Below the pieces are notes generated by a model. That model did no database searches and had not been told where the DNA came from. It saw only the letters and a program-made list of their open reading frames with translations. The translations under genes and the position numbers were made by a program. DNA of 64,000 nt from Rhodobacteraceae bacterium LMO-JJ12. Its GTDB lineage: Bacteria > Pseudomonadota > Alphaproteobacteria > Rhodobacterales > Rhodobacteraceae. Each line of letters begins with the position of its first letter. Positions within the stretch are counted from its first letter, which is position 1. Of the stretch, positions 9,302-17,323 are shown piece by piece. The stretch lies in NCBI GenBank assembly GCA_021555075.1, contig JAKGBX010000002.1, positions 553,001 to 617,000 of the forward strand. The letters run 5' to 3'.

Positions 9302-10131
9302 TTGACTGGGAAGCCGGGCATGGGTCTTTGAACGCCGGGGGCAAACGTCTGGAATGGGGCACATTCGGGCCTGCACCGGATGGCAAGCCGGTGATTGTCT
9401 TGTTGCACGAGGGGCTGGGGTGTCTGGCCTTGTGGCGCGATTTTCCGCAAAAATTGGTTGAGGCGACCGGGCTTTCGGTGTTTGCCTATTCGCGTGCGGG
9501 GTATGGTCAATCGGAGGCCAGCGATTTGCCGCTGCCGCTTGATTACATGACGTGCGAGGCGTTGGACGTTCTACCCGAAGTATTGGATGAAATGGGCGCG
9601 GATCAGTTTTTTCTGATGGGGCATTCTGACGGGGCGACGATTGCGGCAATCTATGCGGCACGTTTGCAGGATGTGCGGCTTTGCGGTGTGATCCTGATGG
9701 CGCCGCATTTCTTTGCCGAAGACATGGGGCTTGCCGAGATCGAACGCGCCAAGGTGGCCTATGAAACGACAGACCTGCGGGAGAAGATGGGCCGGTATCA
9801 TGCCGATCCGGACGTGGCATTTTATGGCTGGAACGGTGCCTGGCTCGATCCCGGGTTTCGTGCATGGAATGTGGCGGATGTGATAGACTGCATCAACCGG
9901 GCGATTTTGGTGATTCAGGGGCGCGAGGACCAATATGGCACTCTGGCGCAGGTCGAAGAGATCACGCGCCGGTCGCAAAGAGCGGTCAGTGTCGCCATTC
10001 TGGAGGAGTGTCGCCACGCCCCGCATTTCGATCAGACCGAGCGGGTAATGGCGGAGGTAACGGCGTTTACGCGGGAATACACCAGAGGGCCGGGAGAGAG
10101 AATCGTCGATATCCCTGTATATGAATTATAA
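9298..10131 (+). CDS. Alpha/beta hydrolase of the benzoate cluster
   Basis: A 277-residue alpha/beta-hydrolase with a full catalytic triad in sight: nucleophile Ser110 in GHSDG, Asp211 in QGREDQYG and His240 in CRHAPHF. The oxyanion segment HEGLGCLALWRDFP is near residue 38. There is no signal peptide, so it is cytoplasmic. It is translationally coupled to the benzoate-CoA ligase (ATGA overlap) and ends at an operator-like palindrome before boxC. Within a box cluster it may hydrolyse a lactone, ester or dead-end CoA thioester formed from the benzoyl-CoA epoxide. That role is inference, since the ring-opening reaction itself is assigned to BoxC. Confidence 0.85.
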   Translation: MIDWEAGHGSLNAGGKRLEWGTFGPAPDGKPVIVLLHEGLGCLALWRDFPQKLVEATGLSVFAYSRAGYGQSEASDLPLPLDYMTCEALDVLPEVLDEMGADQFFLMGHSDGATIAAIYAARLQDVRLCGVILMAPHFFAEDMGLAEIERAKVAYETTDLREKMGRYHADPDVAFYGWNGAWLDPGFRAWNVADVIDCINRAILVIQGREDQYGTLAQVEEITRRSQRAVSVAILEECRHAPHFDQTERVMAEVTAFTREYTRGPGERIVDIPVYEL

Positions 10132-10141
10132 TGCATAATTC
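10123..10141. promoter_or_regulatory. BoxR-type operator, palindromic site between hydrolase and boxC
   Basis: A perfect 7-base inverted repeat, GAATTAT / ATAATTC, with spacer AATGC, overlaps the hydrolase stop codon (TAA at 10129-10131). It contains TATAATGCA at 10127-10135, the core shared by the other three sites of the cluster. It lies 117 bases upstream of the equivalent position in the next site, close to eleven helical turns, so repressor bound to both could interact. Confidence 0.6.
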
Positions 10142-10220
10142 CGTTGCTGGCCGTCCTGCCTGTCGGTAGTGCATTGAAAAATATAGAATAGATTTAGCAT
10201 TATTGTTCCGAAGAGAATAG

Positions 10221-10257
10221 TTTACCTGTTAGCGAGTGTGAACTATAATGCAGATAA
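10221..10257 (+). promoter_or_regulatory. Candidate boxC promoter with overlapping BoxR-type site
   Basis: TTTACC at 10221-10226 and TATAAT at 10244-10249 are separated by 17 bases, a good sigma-70 layout. The -10 is embedded in the cluster motif TATAATGCA (10244-10252). The predicted start point, about 10256, lies upstream of the GTG and ATG candidates for boxC but downstream of the ATG at 10248, which is therefore unlikely to be the start codon. Confidence 0.6.
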
Positions 10258-10295
10258 CAGGAAAGATGAACGCGCAACATGGAGGGCATCTGGTC

Positions 10296-11957
10296 GTGAC
10301 AAAGGTTATTGATTTTCAGACGGAACCATCGAAGTACCGCCACTGGAAAGTAACGTATGATGGAGAGGTTGCACGCCTGACCATGGATGTGGACGAAGAT
10401 GGCGGGCTGTTTGACGGCTATCAGCTCAAGCTCAACTCCTATGATCTGGGTGTTGATATCGAGTTGAACGATATCGTTCAGCGGATGCGGTTTGAGCACC
10501 CGGAAGTGAAGGTTGTGGTGATGCAGTCGGGCAAGGATAAGGTGTTCTGTGCCGGGGCAAATATCCGCATGCTGGGTGGTGCGACGCATCATCACAAGGT
10601 CAATTTTTGCAAGTTCACCAATGAGACACGCAACACCTACGAGGCGGCCGAGGTCGACAGCGGGCAGAAATATATTGCCGCGATCAAGGGCTCGTGTGCG
10701 GGGGGCGGATATGAGCTTGCGTTGGCGTGTAATTACCTGATGCTGACCGATGACAGCACGTCTGCCGTTGCGCTTCCCGAAGTGCCGCTATTGGCGGTAT
10801 TGCCGGGCACTGGCGGGCTTACCCGTGTGACCGACAAGCGCAAGGTGCGCCGGGACCGGGCGGATGTGTTCAGCGCCATGGAAGAAGGGGTGCGCGGCAA
10901 GCGGGCCAAGGATTGGCGTCTGGTGGATGAAGTCATCCCCAACTCGAAATTCGACGAAACCGTTGCCGAGCGGGCGCGTGAATTCGCCGCCGCTTCGACA
11001 AAACCTAGTGCCGAGAAGGGTATCGTCTTGGCGCCACTTCAGCGCGAGTTCTCTGATGATGGTTCGGTTCGCTATTCGCTGGTTGAAGTGACGGTGAACC
11101 GCGCGGCGCGCAGTGTGGAAATCATGCTTCACGGGCCAGAGGGCGATGCGCCGGGGTCTATGGAGGAGATGCTGGCGCAGGGCGATCAGGCATATTTGCT
11201 GCGGCTGGCGCGTGAGCTTGACGATGCGATCCTGCATTTGCGGATGAACGAGCCCGAGTTGGGTGTCATGACATTCCGCAGTCAGGGCGACGCGGAGGCG
11301 GTTCTGGCGCATGAGAAACTGCTGCTCGACAACAAGGATCACTGGTTGGCGGCTGAGGTTCTGGCGTTCTGGAAGCGGGTGTTGAAACGGGTTGATGTGA
11401 CCTCGCGCAGTCTGGTGGCACTGGTCGAGCATGGTTCGTGCTTTGCCGGGGTTCTGGCCGAGCTGCTGTTTGCGGTGGACCGGTCCTATATGATGGAAGA
11501 CGAGTTTGAGGGCGATAATCGCCCGGTTGCTGCCATCACTCTGTCGGCGGGCAATTTTGGGCAATATCCGATGGGCAATGACCTGAGCCGGTTGAATACT
11601 CGTTTTCTGGGCGAGCCGGAGTCGGTGGACGTGTTGGAAGGCAAGATCGGTGAAGCGATTGAAGCCGAAGAGGCCGACGAGTTGGGGATGGTGACTTATA
11701 TCCTTGATGACATCGACTGGGAGGATGAGATTCGCATCTTCATGGAAGAGCGTGCGAGCTTTAGCCCTGATGCCTTGACCGGGATGGAGGCGAACCTGCG
11801 GTTCCCTGGCCCCGAGACCATGGAGACACGGATTTTCGGACGCCTTACGGCCTGGCAGAACTGGATTTTCCAACGGCCCAATGCGGTTGGTGCGGATGGC
11901 GCTTTGCAGCGCTATGGCACCGGCGTGAAGGGTGAATACGACATGAAGCGCGTTTGA
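10296..11957 (+). CDS. boxC: 2,3-epoxybenzoyl-CoA dihydrolase
   Basis: A 553-residue double enoyl-CoA-hydratase-like enzyme that opens the benzoyl-CoA epoxide ring with two water molecules, giving 3,4-dehydroadipyl-CoA semialdehyde and formate. BoxC signatures are clear: KLNSYDLGVDIEL, VMQSGKDKVFCAGANIRMLGG, VNFCKFTNETRN, AGGGYELALACN, ALPEVPLLAVLPGTGGLTRV and RRDRADVFSAMEEGVRGKRA. The crotonase-like half is followed by the C-terminal half typical of BoxC. I prefer the GTG at 10296, with GGAGGG nine bases upstream, which puts the N-terminus at VIDFQTEPSKYRHWK as in relatives. ATG 10266 (AGGAAAG upstream) would add ten residues. boxB follows after 22 bases with GAGGAGAG in the gap. Confidence 0.95.
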   Translation: MTKVIDFQTEPSKYRHWKVTYDGEVARLTMDVDEDGGLFDGYQLKLNSYDLGVDIELNDIVQRMRFEHPEVKVVVMQSGKDKVFCAGANIRMLGGATHHHKVNFCKFTNETRNTYEAAEVDSGQKYIAAIKGSCAGGGYELALACNYLMLTDDSTSAVALPEVPLLAVLPGTGGLTRVTDKRKVRRDRADVFSAMEEGVRGKRAKDWRLVDEVIPNSKFDETVAERAREFAAASTKPSAEKGIVLAPLQREFSDDGSVRYSLVEVTVNRAARSVEIMLHGPEGDAPGSMEEMLAQGDQAYLLRLARELDDAILHLRMNEPELGVMTFRSQGDAEAVLAHEKLLLDNKDHWLAAEVLAFWKRVLKRVDVTSRSLVALVEHGSCFAGVLAELLFAVDRSYMMEDEFEGDNRPVAAITLSAGNFGQYPMGNDLSRLNTRFLGEPESVDVLEGKIGEAIEAEEADELGMVTYILDDIDWEDEIRIFMEERASFSPDALTGMEANLRFPGPETMETRIFGRLTAWQNWIFQRPNAVGADGALQRYGTGVKGEYDMKRV

Positions 11958-11979
11958 TGGCGCGAAGAGGAGAGAAGAC

Positions 11980-13431
11980 ATGCTTGATCTGATCAATGTG
12001 AGTTACGACACGCAAATCCCCAACAATGTGGGGCTGTCCTCGGACAAACGCGTGCTGAAGGCGCTGGAAAAATGGCACCCCGGTTATATCAACTGGTGGA
12101 GCGATCTTATCCCCGACAAATTTCAGCAATCGCTGGTCTATCTACGCACCGCTGTGAGCGTGGACCCCAAGGGTTGGGCCAAGTTCGACTATGTGAAGAT
12201 GCCGGAATACCGTTGGGGTGTTCTTCTGGCACCGGAAGTTGAAGACCGCCGCATCCCTTGTGGTGAGCATGCGGGCGAACCTGCTTGGCAGGAAGTGCCG
12301 GGCGAATACCGCAATATGATGAAACGCCTGATCGTGATTCAGGGCGATACCGAGCCTGCATCGGTTGAGCAGCAACGTTCGCTCGCTCTGACCGCACCGT
12401 CGCTTTATGACATGCGCAACCTGTTTCAGGTGAACGTGGAAGAGGGGCGCCACCTTTGGGCGATGGTCTATCTGCTGCACAAGTATTTCGGCCGTGATGG
12501 GCGCGAAGAGGCGGATGATCTGCTGCGTCGTCAGTCGGGTTCGGAGGAAGCGCCGCGGATGCTCGGGGCGTTCAATGAAGAGACGCCGGATTGGCTGTCG
12601 TTCTTCATGTTCACCTACTTCACCGACCGCGATGGCAAGATGCAGCTTGAATCGCTGGCACAATCGGGGTTCGATCCGCTGAGCCGCACTTGCCGCTTCA
12701 TGCTGACCGAAGAAGCGCACCATATGTTTGTGGGCGAAACCGGTGTGGGCCGCACGATCCAGCGCACCTGTGATGTGATGCGTGAAAATGGTATCGAAGA
12801 CCCGTATGACGTGGAAAAAATCCGTTCGCTCGGTGTGATTGATCTGCCGCTTATCCAGAAGAAGTTGAACCTGCACTATACCCTGTCGCTCGATCTTTTT
12901 GGGCAGGAAGTGTCGACCAACGCGGCCAATGCGTTCAACGCGGGGATCAAGGGGCGCTATCAGGAAAACCGTCTGACCGACGATCACAAGCTGACCAATG
13001 ATACTTACCGCGTGTGGGATATCGTGGATGGCAAGATCGTGCAGCATGATGTTCCCGCCCTTACCGCGATCAACATGCGTTTGCGTGATGATTATACCAA
13101 GGATGCCGCCGGTGGTGTGGGCCGTTGGAACAAAATCATCGAGAAGATGGGCATTCAGTTCGAGCTGAAGCTGCCGCATGAGGCCTTCCACCGCAAGATC
13201 GGTGTCTTTGCAGACAAGATGATTGACCCCGATGGGAAGTTCATCACCGGCGCGGAATTTGACAAGGGTATGGTCGAATGGTTGCCGACCCACGCCGATG
13301 GTGACTATATTCAGTCGCTGATGAAGCCGGTAAGCGAGCCGGGCAAATACGCCGGCTGGATCGCACCGCCGAAAGTGGGTATCGACAACAAGCCGGGTGA
13401 TTTCGAATATGTGAAGCTTCACATGGCCTGA
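11980..13431 (+). CDS. boxB: Benzoyl-CoA 2,3-epoxidase, diiron oxygenase subunit
   Basis: A 483-residue soluble diiron oxygenase that inserts one oxygen atom from O2 into benzoyl-CoA to form the 2,3-epoxide, using electrons from BoxA. Ligand-like motifs are visible: NVEEGRH (Glu154/155, His158), an upstream Glu in the GDTEPASVEQQ helix (about 125-130), and LTEEAHH (244-248). The N-terminus NVSYDTQIPNNVGLS and DKFQQSLVYLRTAVS are characteristic of BoxB, and the length equals the family norm. A strong ribosome site (AGAGGAGAGAAG) precedes the ATG. It is followed by the small cysteine-motif gene and boxA. Confidence 0.96.
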   Translation: MLDLINVSYDTQIPNNVGLSSDKRVLKALEKWHPGYINWWSDLIPDKFQQSLVYLRTAVSVDPKGWAKFDYVKMPEYRWGVLLAPEVEDRRIPCGEHAGEPAWQEVPGEYRNMMKRLIVIQGDTEPASVEQQRSLALTAPSLYDMRNLFQVNVEEGRHLWAMVYLLHKYFGRDGREEADDLLRRQSGSEEAPRMLGAFNEETPDWLSFFMFTYFTDRDGKMQLESLAQSGFDPLSRTCRFMLTEEAHHMFVGETGVGRTIQRTCDVMRENGIEDPYDVEKIRSLGVIDLPLIQKKLNLHYTLSLDLFGQEVSTNAANAFNAGIKGRYQENRLTDDHKLTNDTYRVWDIVDGKIVQHDVPALTAINMRLRDDYTKDAAGGVGRWNKIIEKMGIQFELKLPHEAFHRKIGVFADKMIDPDGKFITGAEFDKGMVEWLPTHADGDYIQSLMKPVSEPGKYAGWIAPPKVGIDNKPGDFEYVKLHMA

Positions 13432-13499
13432 TATGATCTGATCCGACCGGGGTGTCGTGATGCCCCGGTCGGGCACTACAAATCGAAGGGAGAAGCGTG

Positions 13500-13682
13500 A
13501 TGGGCATCGACGTCGCCAGAAACCGAGGTGAAACCCGGCGCAGCAAGGCTTTGGCCGCGACTGTCGCCAATCTGGGCGTGCCGTGTTTGGGATGCACCGA
13601 TTGCCGAGGTATTTGCACGGAGCTGCTCGAAGCCTTGGTTCTTCCCGATGTCATCTTGAACGACAGGCATGCGTGGCCATGA
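13500..13682 (+). CDS. 60-residue CX2CX2CX3C protein between boxB and boxA
   Basis: A short ORF overlooked by size filters. It starts at ATG 13500 (or GTG 13497) behind GAAGGGAGAAG and ends with TGA overlapping the boxA ATG at 13679, so it sits correctly inside the box operon. The 60 residues carry cysteines at 29, 32, 35 and 39 (PCLGCTDCRGICTELL). That spacing is the same as one half of a bacterial [4Fe-4S] ferredoxin, though zinc is also possible. No second cluster, signal peptide or membrane segment is present. It does not match a family I know. A role in cluster delivery, electron transfer or assembly of BoxA/BoxB is inference from position and motif only. Confidence 0.72.
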   Translation: MGIDVARNRGETRRSKALAATVANLGVPCLGCTDCRGICTELLEALVLPDVILNDRHAWP

Positions 13683-14866
13683 ACAAACCGATCAAACAGC
13701 ACCTGATCGACCCGGAAATTTGCATCCGTTGTTATACCTGCGAGATGACTTGCCCGATCAATGCGATCTCGCATGACGACAACAACGTGGTGATTGACGC
13801 CGAGATTTGTAATTACTGTATGGATTGCATTCCTGTTTGTCCGACGGGTTCGATTGATGAATGGCGCGTTGTGAATACACCCTATTCATTGGAAGAGCAG
13901 TTTGGTTGGGAGGAATTGCCCGCGCAGGAGGATCTGGGCGAGAGCGCAGATACGGGCATTGAGGCGATTGACGAAGCGATGGCCGCCCTTCTGGCCGAGG
14001 CGCATGAAGGGGCCGGCGGCAAGGCACATGCACCCGCAACTGCATCGAAACCGACGGTTAATCTTTATAATCTCGGCAAACCTGCCGTGGCGCGTGTGCA
14101 GGGCAGTTATCGGCTGACGGCCGAGGGGGCCGATAGCGATGTGCGCCATATCATCCTTGATTTTGGCGGCCAGCCGATGCCGGCGCTGGAGGGACAGTCC
14201 ATTGGGATTATTCCGCCGGGGACAGATGAAAACGGCAAGCCGCATCTGCCGCGGCTCTATTCAGTTTCGAGCCCGCGTGATGGGGAACGCCCCGGATATA
14301 ACAACCTGTCGCTGACCGTTAAGCGGGAAGAGGGTGGGGTTTGTTCGAATTATGTTTGTGATCTGAAGAAGGGCGATGAAGTTCGCGTAACCGGACCGTT
14401 CGGGGCAACATTCCTGATGCCGAATGATACGGACGCACGTATTTTGATGATCTGTACCGGCACGGGATCGGCACCGTTCAGGGCGTTTACCATGCATCGC
14501 ACGCGCATGGCGGGGGCCACGGGTGGCGATATGGTGCTGTTCTTCGGGGCGCGCACGCCCGAGAGCCTGCCGTATTTTGGCCCGCTGGGCAAGGTGCCGG
14601 ACAGTATCCTGAAAAAGCACATGGTCTTCAGTCGACTGCCGGATCAGCCCAAGGAATATGTGCAAGACCGCATGATGGTGGCCGAGGGCGATATTGCCGA
14701 GATGATCGCCGATCCGAAAACCCATATCTACATCTGCGGGCTGCGCGGCATGGAAGTGGGTGTTGATCAGGCATTTACCAACATTGCCGAGAGCGCAGGT
14801 ATCTCATGGAGCGCCACCCGCGACGCGATGCGCAGCGACGGGCGCTATCATGTGGAAACCTATTGA
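13679..14866 (+). CDS. boxA: Benzoyl-CoA 2,3-epoxidase, NADPH reductase subunit
   Basis: A 395-residue iron-sulfur flavoprotein that passes electrons from NADPH to BoxB. The N-terminal 60 residues are a two-cluster ferredoxin: Cys15, 18, 21, 25 and Cys44, 47, 50, 54 (CIRCYTCEMTCP, CNYCMDCIPVCPTG). After an acidic Ala/Glu-rich linker (about 85-125), an FNR-like module holds the FAD motif LPRLYSVSSPRDG and the NADP motifs ICTGTGSAPFRAF and YICGLRGME. The C-terminus RDAMRSDGRYHVETY is typical of ferredoxin-NADP reductases. The ATG overlaps the stop of the small cysteine-motif gene, so the two are co-translated. Confidence 0.95.
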   Translation: MNKPIKQHLIDPEICIRCYTCEMTCPINAISHDDNNVVIDAEICNYCMDCIPVCPTGSIDEWRVVNTPYSLEEQFGWEELPAQEDLGESADTGIEAIDEAMAALLAEAHEGAGGKAHAPATASKPTVNLYNLGKPAVARVQGSYRLTAEGADSDVRHIILDFGGQPMPALEGQSIGIIPPGTDENGKPHLPRLYSVSSPRDGERPGYNNLSLTVKREEGGVCSNYVCDLKKGDEVRVTGPFGATFLMPNDTDARILMICTGTGSAPFRAFTMHRTRMAGATGGDMVLFFGARTPESLPYFGPLGKVPDSILKKHMVFSRLPDQPKEYVQDRMMVAEGDIAEMIADPKTHIYICGLRGMEVGVDQAFTNIAESAGISWSATRDAMRSDGRYHVETY

Positions 14867-14930
14867 GGGCCATCGCGCGATAGTGCAGATCCGCGAATTC
14901 GTTTGAATCAACGCCGAAATGAGGTAGCTT

Positions 14931-14950
14931 GTGCGATATAATACATAAGT
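14931..14950 (+). promoter_or_regulatory. BoxR-type site upstream of boxR
   Basis: GTGCGATATAATACATAAGT carries the cluster motif with one change (TATAATACA at 14937-14945) only 12-20 bases before the boxR start. If TATAAT is the -10, the mRNA would have a very short leader; no convincing -35 is visible at the normal distance. Position suggests autoregulation by BoxR. Confidence 0.5.
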
Positions 14951-14960
14951 AGCGCATGGC

Positions 14961-15884
14961 ATGAGTGAGATTACGAATTTCAGGGGGAAGATCACCACCA
15001 GCGTCCCGGCGCAGGAGGCTGAGCGGGTTGTTGAAACCCTGCTGGCGCGTGTTGGGGAGCGGGTGCGCAAGGCGCGCGAAATGAAGGGCCTGCCGCGCCG
15101 GGTGATCGCGGAAACCTCGGGGGTTTCGATGCGGTATCTTGCGCAATTGGAAGCCGGAGAAGGCAATATCTCGATCGGTTTGCTGCAACGTGTGGCGACG
15201 GCGCTGGATACGCGTATCGAGTGGCTATTGGGGGAGGAAGACCCCTGGACCTCGGAAACGCTGCGCTTTGCAGAGCTTTATCGCGCCTCGACCTCGGAAA
15301 CGAAGCAGCAGATACGTTCGGTGCTGACACCGGTGCCGCCGGAAAACCTGCGCGCCAGCCGGATCTGTCTTGTTGGGTTGCGCGGGGCGGGAAAATCGAC
15401 GCTGGGGGCCATGGTGGGGCAGGACATGGGCCTGCCGTTTCTTGAGTTGAACAGCGAGATTGAAGACCATTCCGGCATGCCGGTCACGGAGTTGATGGCG
15501 CTCTATGGGCAGGAAGGGTATCGCACGCTTGAGGCGCGCGCGGTCGAGCGGATCATTGCAACGCATTCCAGCATAATATTGGCCGTTGCCGGAGGGATCG
15601 TGGCCGAGCCGACCACCTACAACACGGTGCGGCGCCATTTCCATACGATCTGGATCACAGCGAGTCCCGATGAGCATATGGCGCGGGTGCGTTCGCAAGG
15701 CGACATGCGCCCAATGGAAGGCAACCCGGAGGCGATGGAGCAATTGCGCGCGATCCTGAAAAGCCGGGAGAACCTCTATCGGCAGGCGCATGCCGCGCTG
15801 GACACCTCGGGCAAGGCGCTGCGCCAGTCGGCGGATGATCTGCTTGCCCTGATCAAGGAACGTGGGTTCATCCGCGGGTCATGA
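14961..15884 (+). CDS. boxR: BoxR-type regulator: XRE helix-turn-helix fused to shikimate-kinase-like domain
   Basis: A 307-residue transcription factor of the BzdR/BoxR type, which in characterised relatives represses benzoate genes until benzoyl-CoA binds. Residues about 33-88 are an XRE HTH (VRKAREMKGLPRRVIAE, GVSMRYLAQLEAGEGN). A linker of about 40 residues leads to a shikimate-kinase-like domain from residue 134, with P-loop GLRGAGKST (139-147), the later ELNSEIED and GAV-like AVAGGIV loops and an RxxM-type RPMEGNPEAM region. It lies 94 bases after boxA on the same strand with its own operator-like site. The ATG at 14961 lacks a clear ribosome site, which fits a near-leaderless mRNA. Confidence 0.93.
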   Translation: MSEITNFRGKITTSVPAQEAERVVETLLARVGERVRKAREMKGLPRRVIAETSGVSMRYLAQLEAGEGNISIGLLQRVATALDTRIEWLLGEEDPWTSETLRFAELYRASTSETKQQIRSVLTPVPPENLRASRICLVGLRGAGKSTLGAMVGQDMGLPFLELNSEIEDHSGMPVTELMALYGQEGYRTLEARAVERIIATHSSIILAVAGGIVAEPTTYNTVRRHFHTIWITASPDEHMARVRSQGDMRPMEGNPEAMEQLRAILKSRENLYRQAHAALDTSGKALRQSADDLLALIKERGFIRGS

Positions 15885-15901
15885 GCGGGCGGGTTTCGCG
15901 C

Positions 15902-17323
15902 TCACTTACGGTTTGAGCGCCAATTGACATAGCGCGACATAAGCCGTTCGGGCAGGGATGGTTTGCCCGGTGCCTTCATGTCGAGATTGCCGCCACCTGC
16001 ACGATACATTTCGGCAAAAACGTCGAGCACCTTGTTCTTGACCATGCCGCGCATTGGCACATGCGCCATCATGCCATAGGTGGCAGCGCCGCCGGACTTG
16101 GCCAACTCGGGATGGGCGCGCACCGTTGCAACGGCTTCGGCCAGATCGGTGAGATATTGCGGCACGACATCGAGATGCTGGGCCGTTACCATTGCGTGGA
16201 TGCCATCGGGGTTTTGCACGCGGTTCACGCTCCAGCCTTTTTTCTCAAGCTGATCGGCAACGGCAAACATGTTGACCGTGCGCGCGGAAGAGCCGAAGGC
16301 CAAAAGCGGGCCCTGGGGATTCCCAAGCAGGCGCAGGCCGTCAATTTCGCTGATGCCGGTCTTTAGCTGCTCGACGGCTTGGGTGGTGCGAGCGGCCAGG
16401 TCGCGGTAGCCATCAATGCCCATTTTCTGCAACACGGCCCAGGCGGCGGCGTAGGCGCCCCCCGGTCGGGTGCCCAGCAGGGCGGGGGACGCAAAGACAC
16501 CGCCCGGCCAATCCTGATAGACGAACATCTGAAACTTCAGCAGGTCGAGGTTGCGGTAAAGGATCGTGGATGCGCCTTTGGCGGTGTAGCCATATTTGTG
16601 CAGGTCGGCCGATATCGAGGTGACGCCCGGCACGCGGAAGTCCCATTCGGGCAGTTCGGCGCCGTTCATCTCCATGAAAGGCAGGATGAAACCGCCGACG
16701 CAGGCGTCAACGTGAAGGGGGACGCCCTTGGCCTGTGCGATCTTGCCCATCTGGGCGATCGGGTCGATGGTGCCGTGCGGATATTCGGGGGCAGAGCCGA
16801 GGATCATCACCGTATTGCGGTTGATCATCCGGGCGAGCTTGGAAATGTCGGTGCTGAGGTCATCGTTCATCGGCAAGAGCCGCGCGGTCACGCCGAAATA
16901 TTCCGCCGCCTTGAACCATGCGACATGCGCCGTAGTGGGCAGGATCATATTAGGGCGCTGCACACTGCGCTTCTTGCGCGCCATGTCGCGATAGGTTTTT
17001 ACCGACATAAGGCAGCTTTCGGTGCCGCCCGCCGTAACCACGCCGCAGGTGTCAGCCCCGCCATGCAGAAGGCCGGCGACGATGGAAATGATCTCGGTTT
17101 CCATCTGCTTGAGGCTATGGAACGCAGCCGGGTTAAGCCCGTTGGCCGAAGAATATTGCCGATAGGCGGCGGCGGTGAAGTCATCATGCTCTTCGTCGAG
17201 GTGATAGACTAGACTCCAGAGGCGCCCGTCCTTGTAGTCGGGGTCTGTGCGCCCGAAATCCTTGAGGTCTTTCAGCACCTGTTCAGGCGCGCGGCCCTCT
17301 TCGGGCAAGCTTAGATGACTCAT
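15902..17323 (-). CDS. PLP-dependent decarboxylase / sphingosine-1-phosphate-lyase-like enzyme
   Basis: A 473-residue fold-type I pyridoxal-phosphate enzyme. The cofactor lysine is Lys243 in ISADLHKYGYTAKG, and Asp206 in HVDACVGGF should bind the pyridine nitrogen. TAGGTESCLMSVKTYRD and the C-terminal MAHVPMRGMVKNKVLDVF are close to eukaryotic sphingosine-1-phosphate lyase and its bacterial relatives, and less like glutamate decarboxylase. Unlike the eukaryotic lyase it has no N-terminal membrane helix. It overlaps the upstream DUF819 gene by four bases (ATGA), so it is made together with that membrane protein. The substrate is unresolved: phosphorylated long-chain base, phosphoethanolamine-like lipid head group or an amino acid. 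Confidence 0.85.
   Translation of the reverse strand: MSHLSLPEEGRAPEQVLKDLKDFGRTDPDYKDGRLWSLVYHLDEEHDDFTAAAYRQYSSANGLNPAAFHSLKQMETEIISIVAGLLHGGADTCGVVTAGGTESCLMSVKTYRDMARKKRSVQRPNMILPTTAHVAWFKAAEYFGVTARLLPMNDDLSTDISKLARMINRNTVMILGSAPEYPHGTIDPIAQMGKIAQAKGVPLHVDACVGGFILPFMEMNGAELPEWDFRVPGVTSISADLHKYGYTAKGASTILYRNLDLLKFQMFVYQDWPGGVFASPALLGTRPGGAYAAAWAVLQKMGIDGYRDLAARTTQAVEQLKTGISEIDGLRLLGNPQGPLLAFGSSARTVNMFAVADQLEKKGWSVNRVQNPDGIHAMVTAQHLDVVPQYLTDLAEAVATVRAHPELAKSGGAATYGMMAHVPMRGMVKNKVLDVFAEMYRAGGGNLDMKAPGKPSLPERLMSRYVNWRSNRK

Noticed and set aside
10248-10295. ATG 10248 as the boxC start
   Set aside because: It lies within the predicted -10 element and upstream of the expected transcript start; later starts have better ribosome sites.
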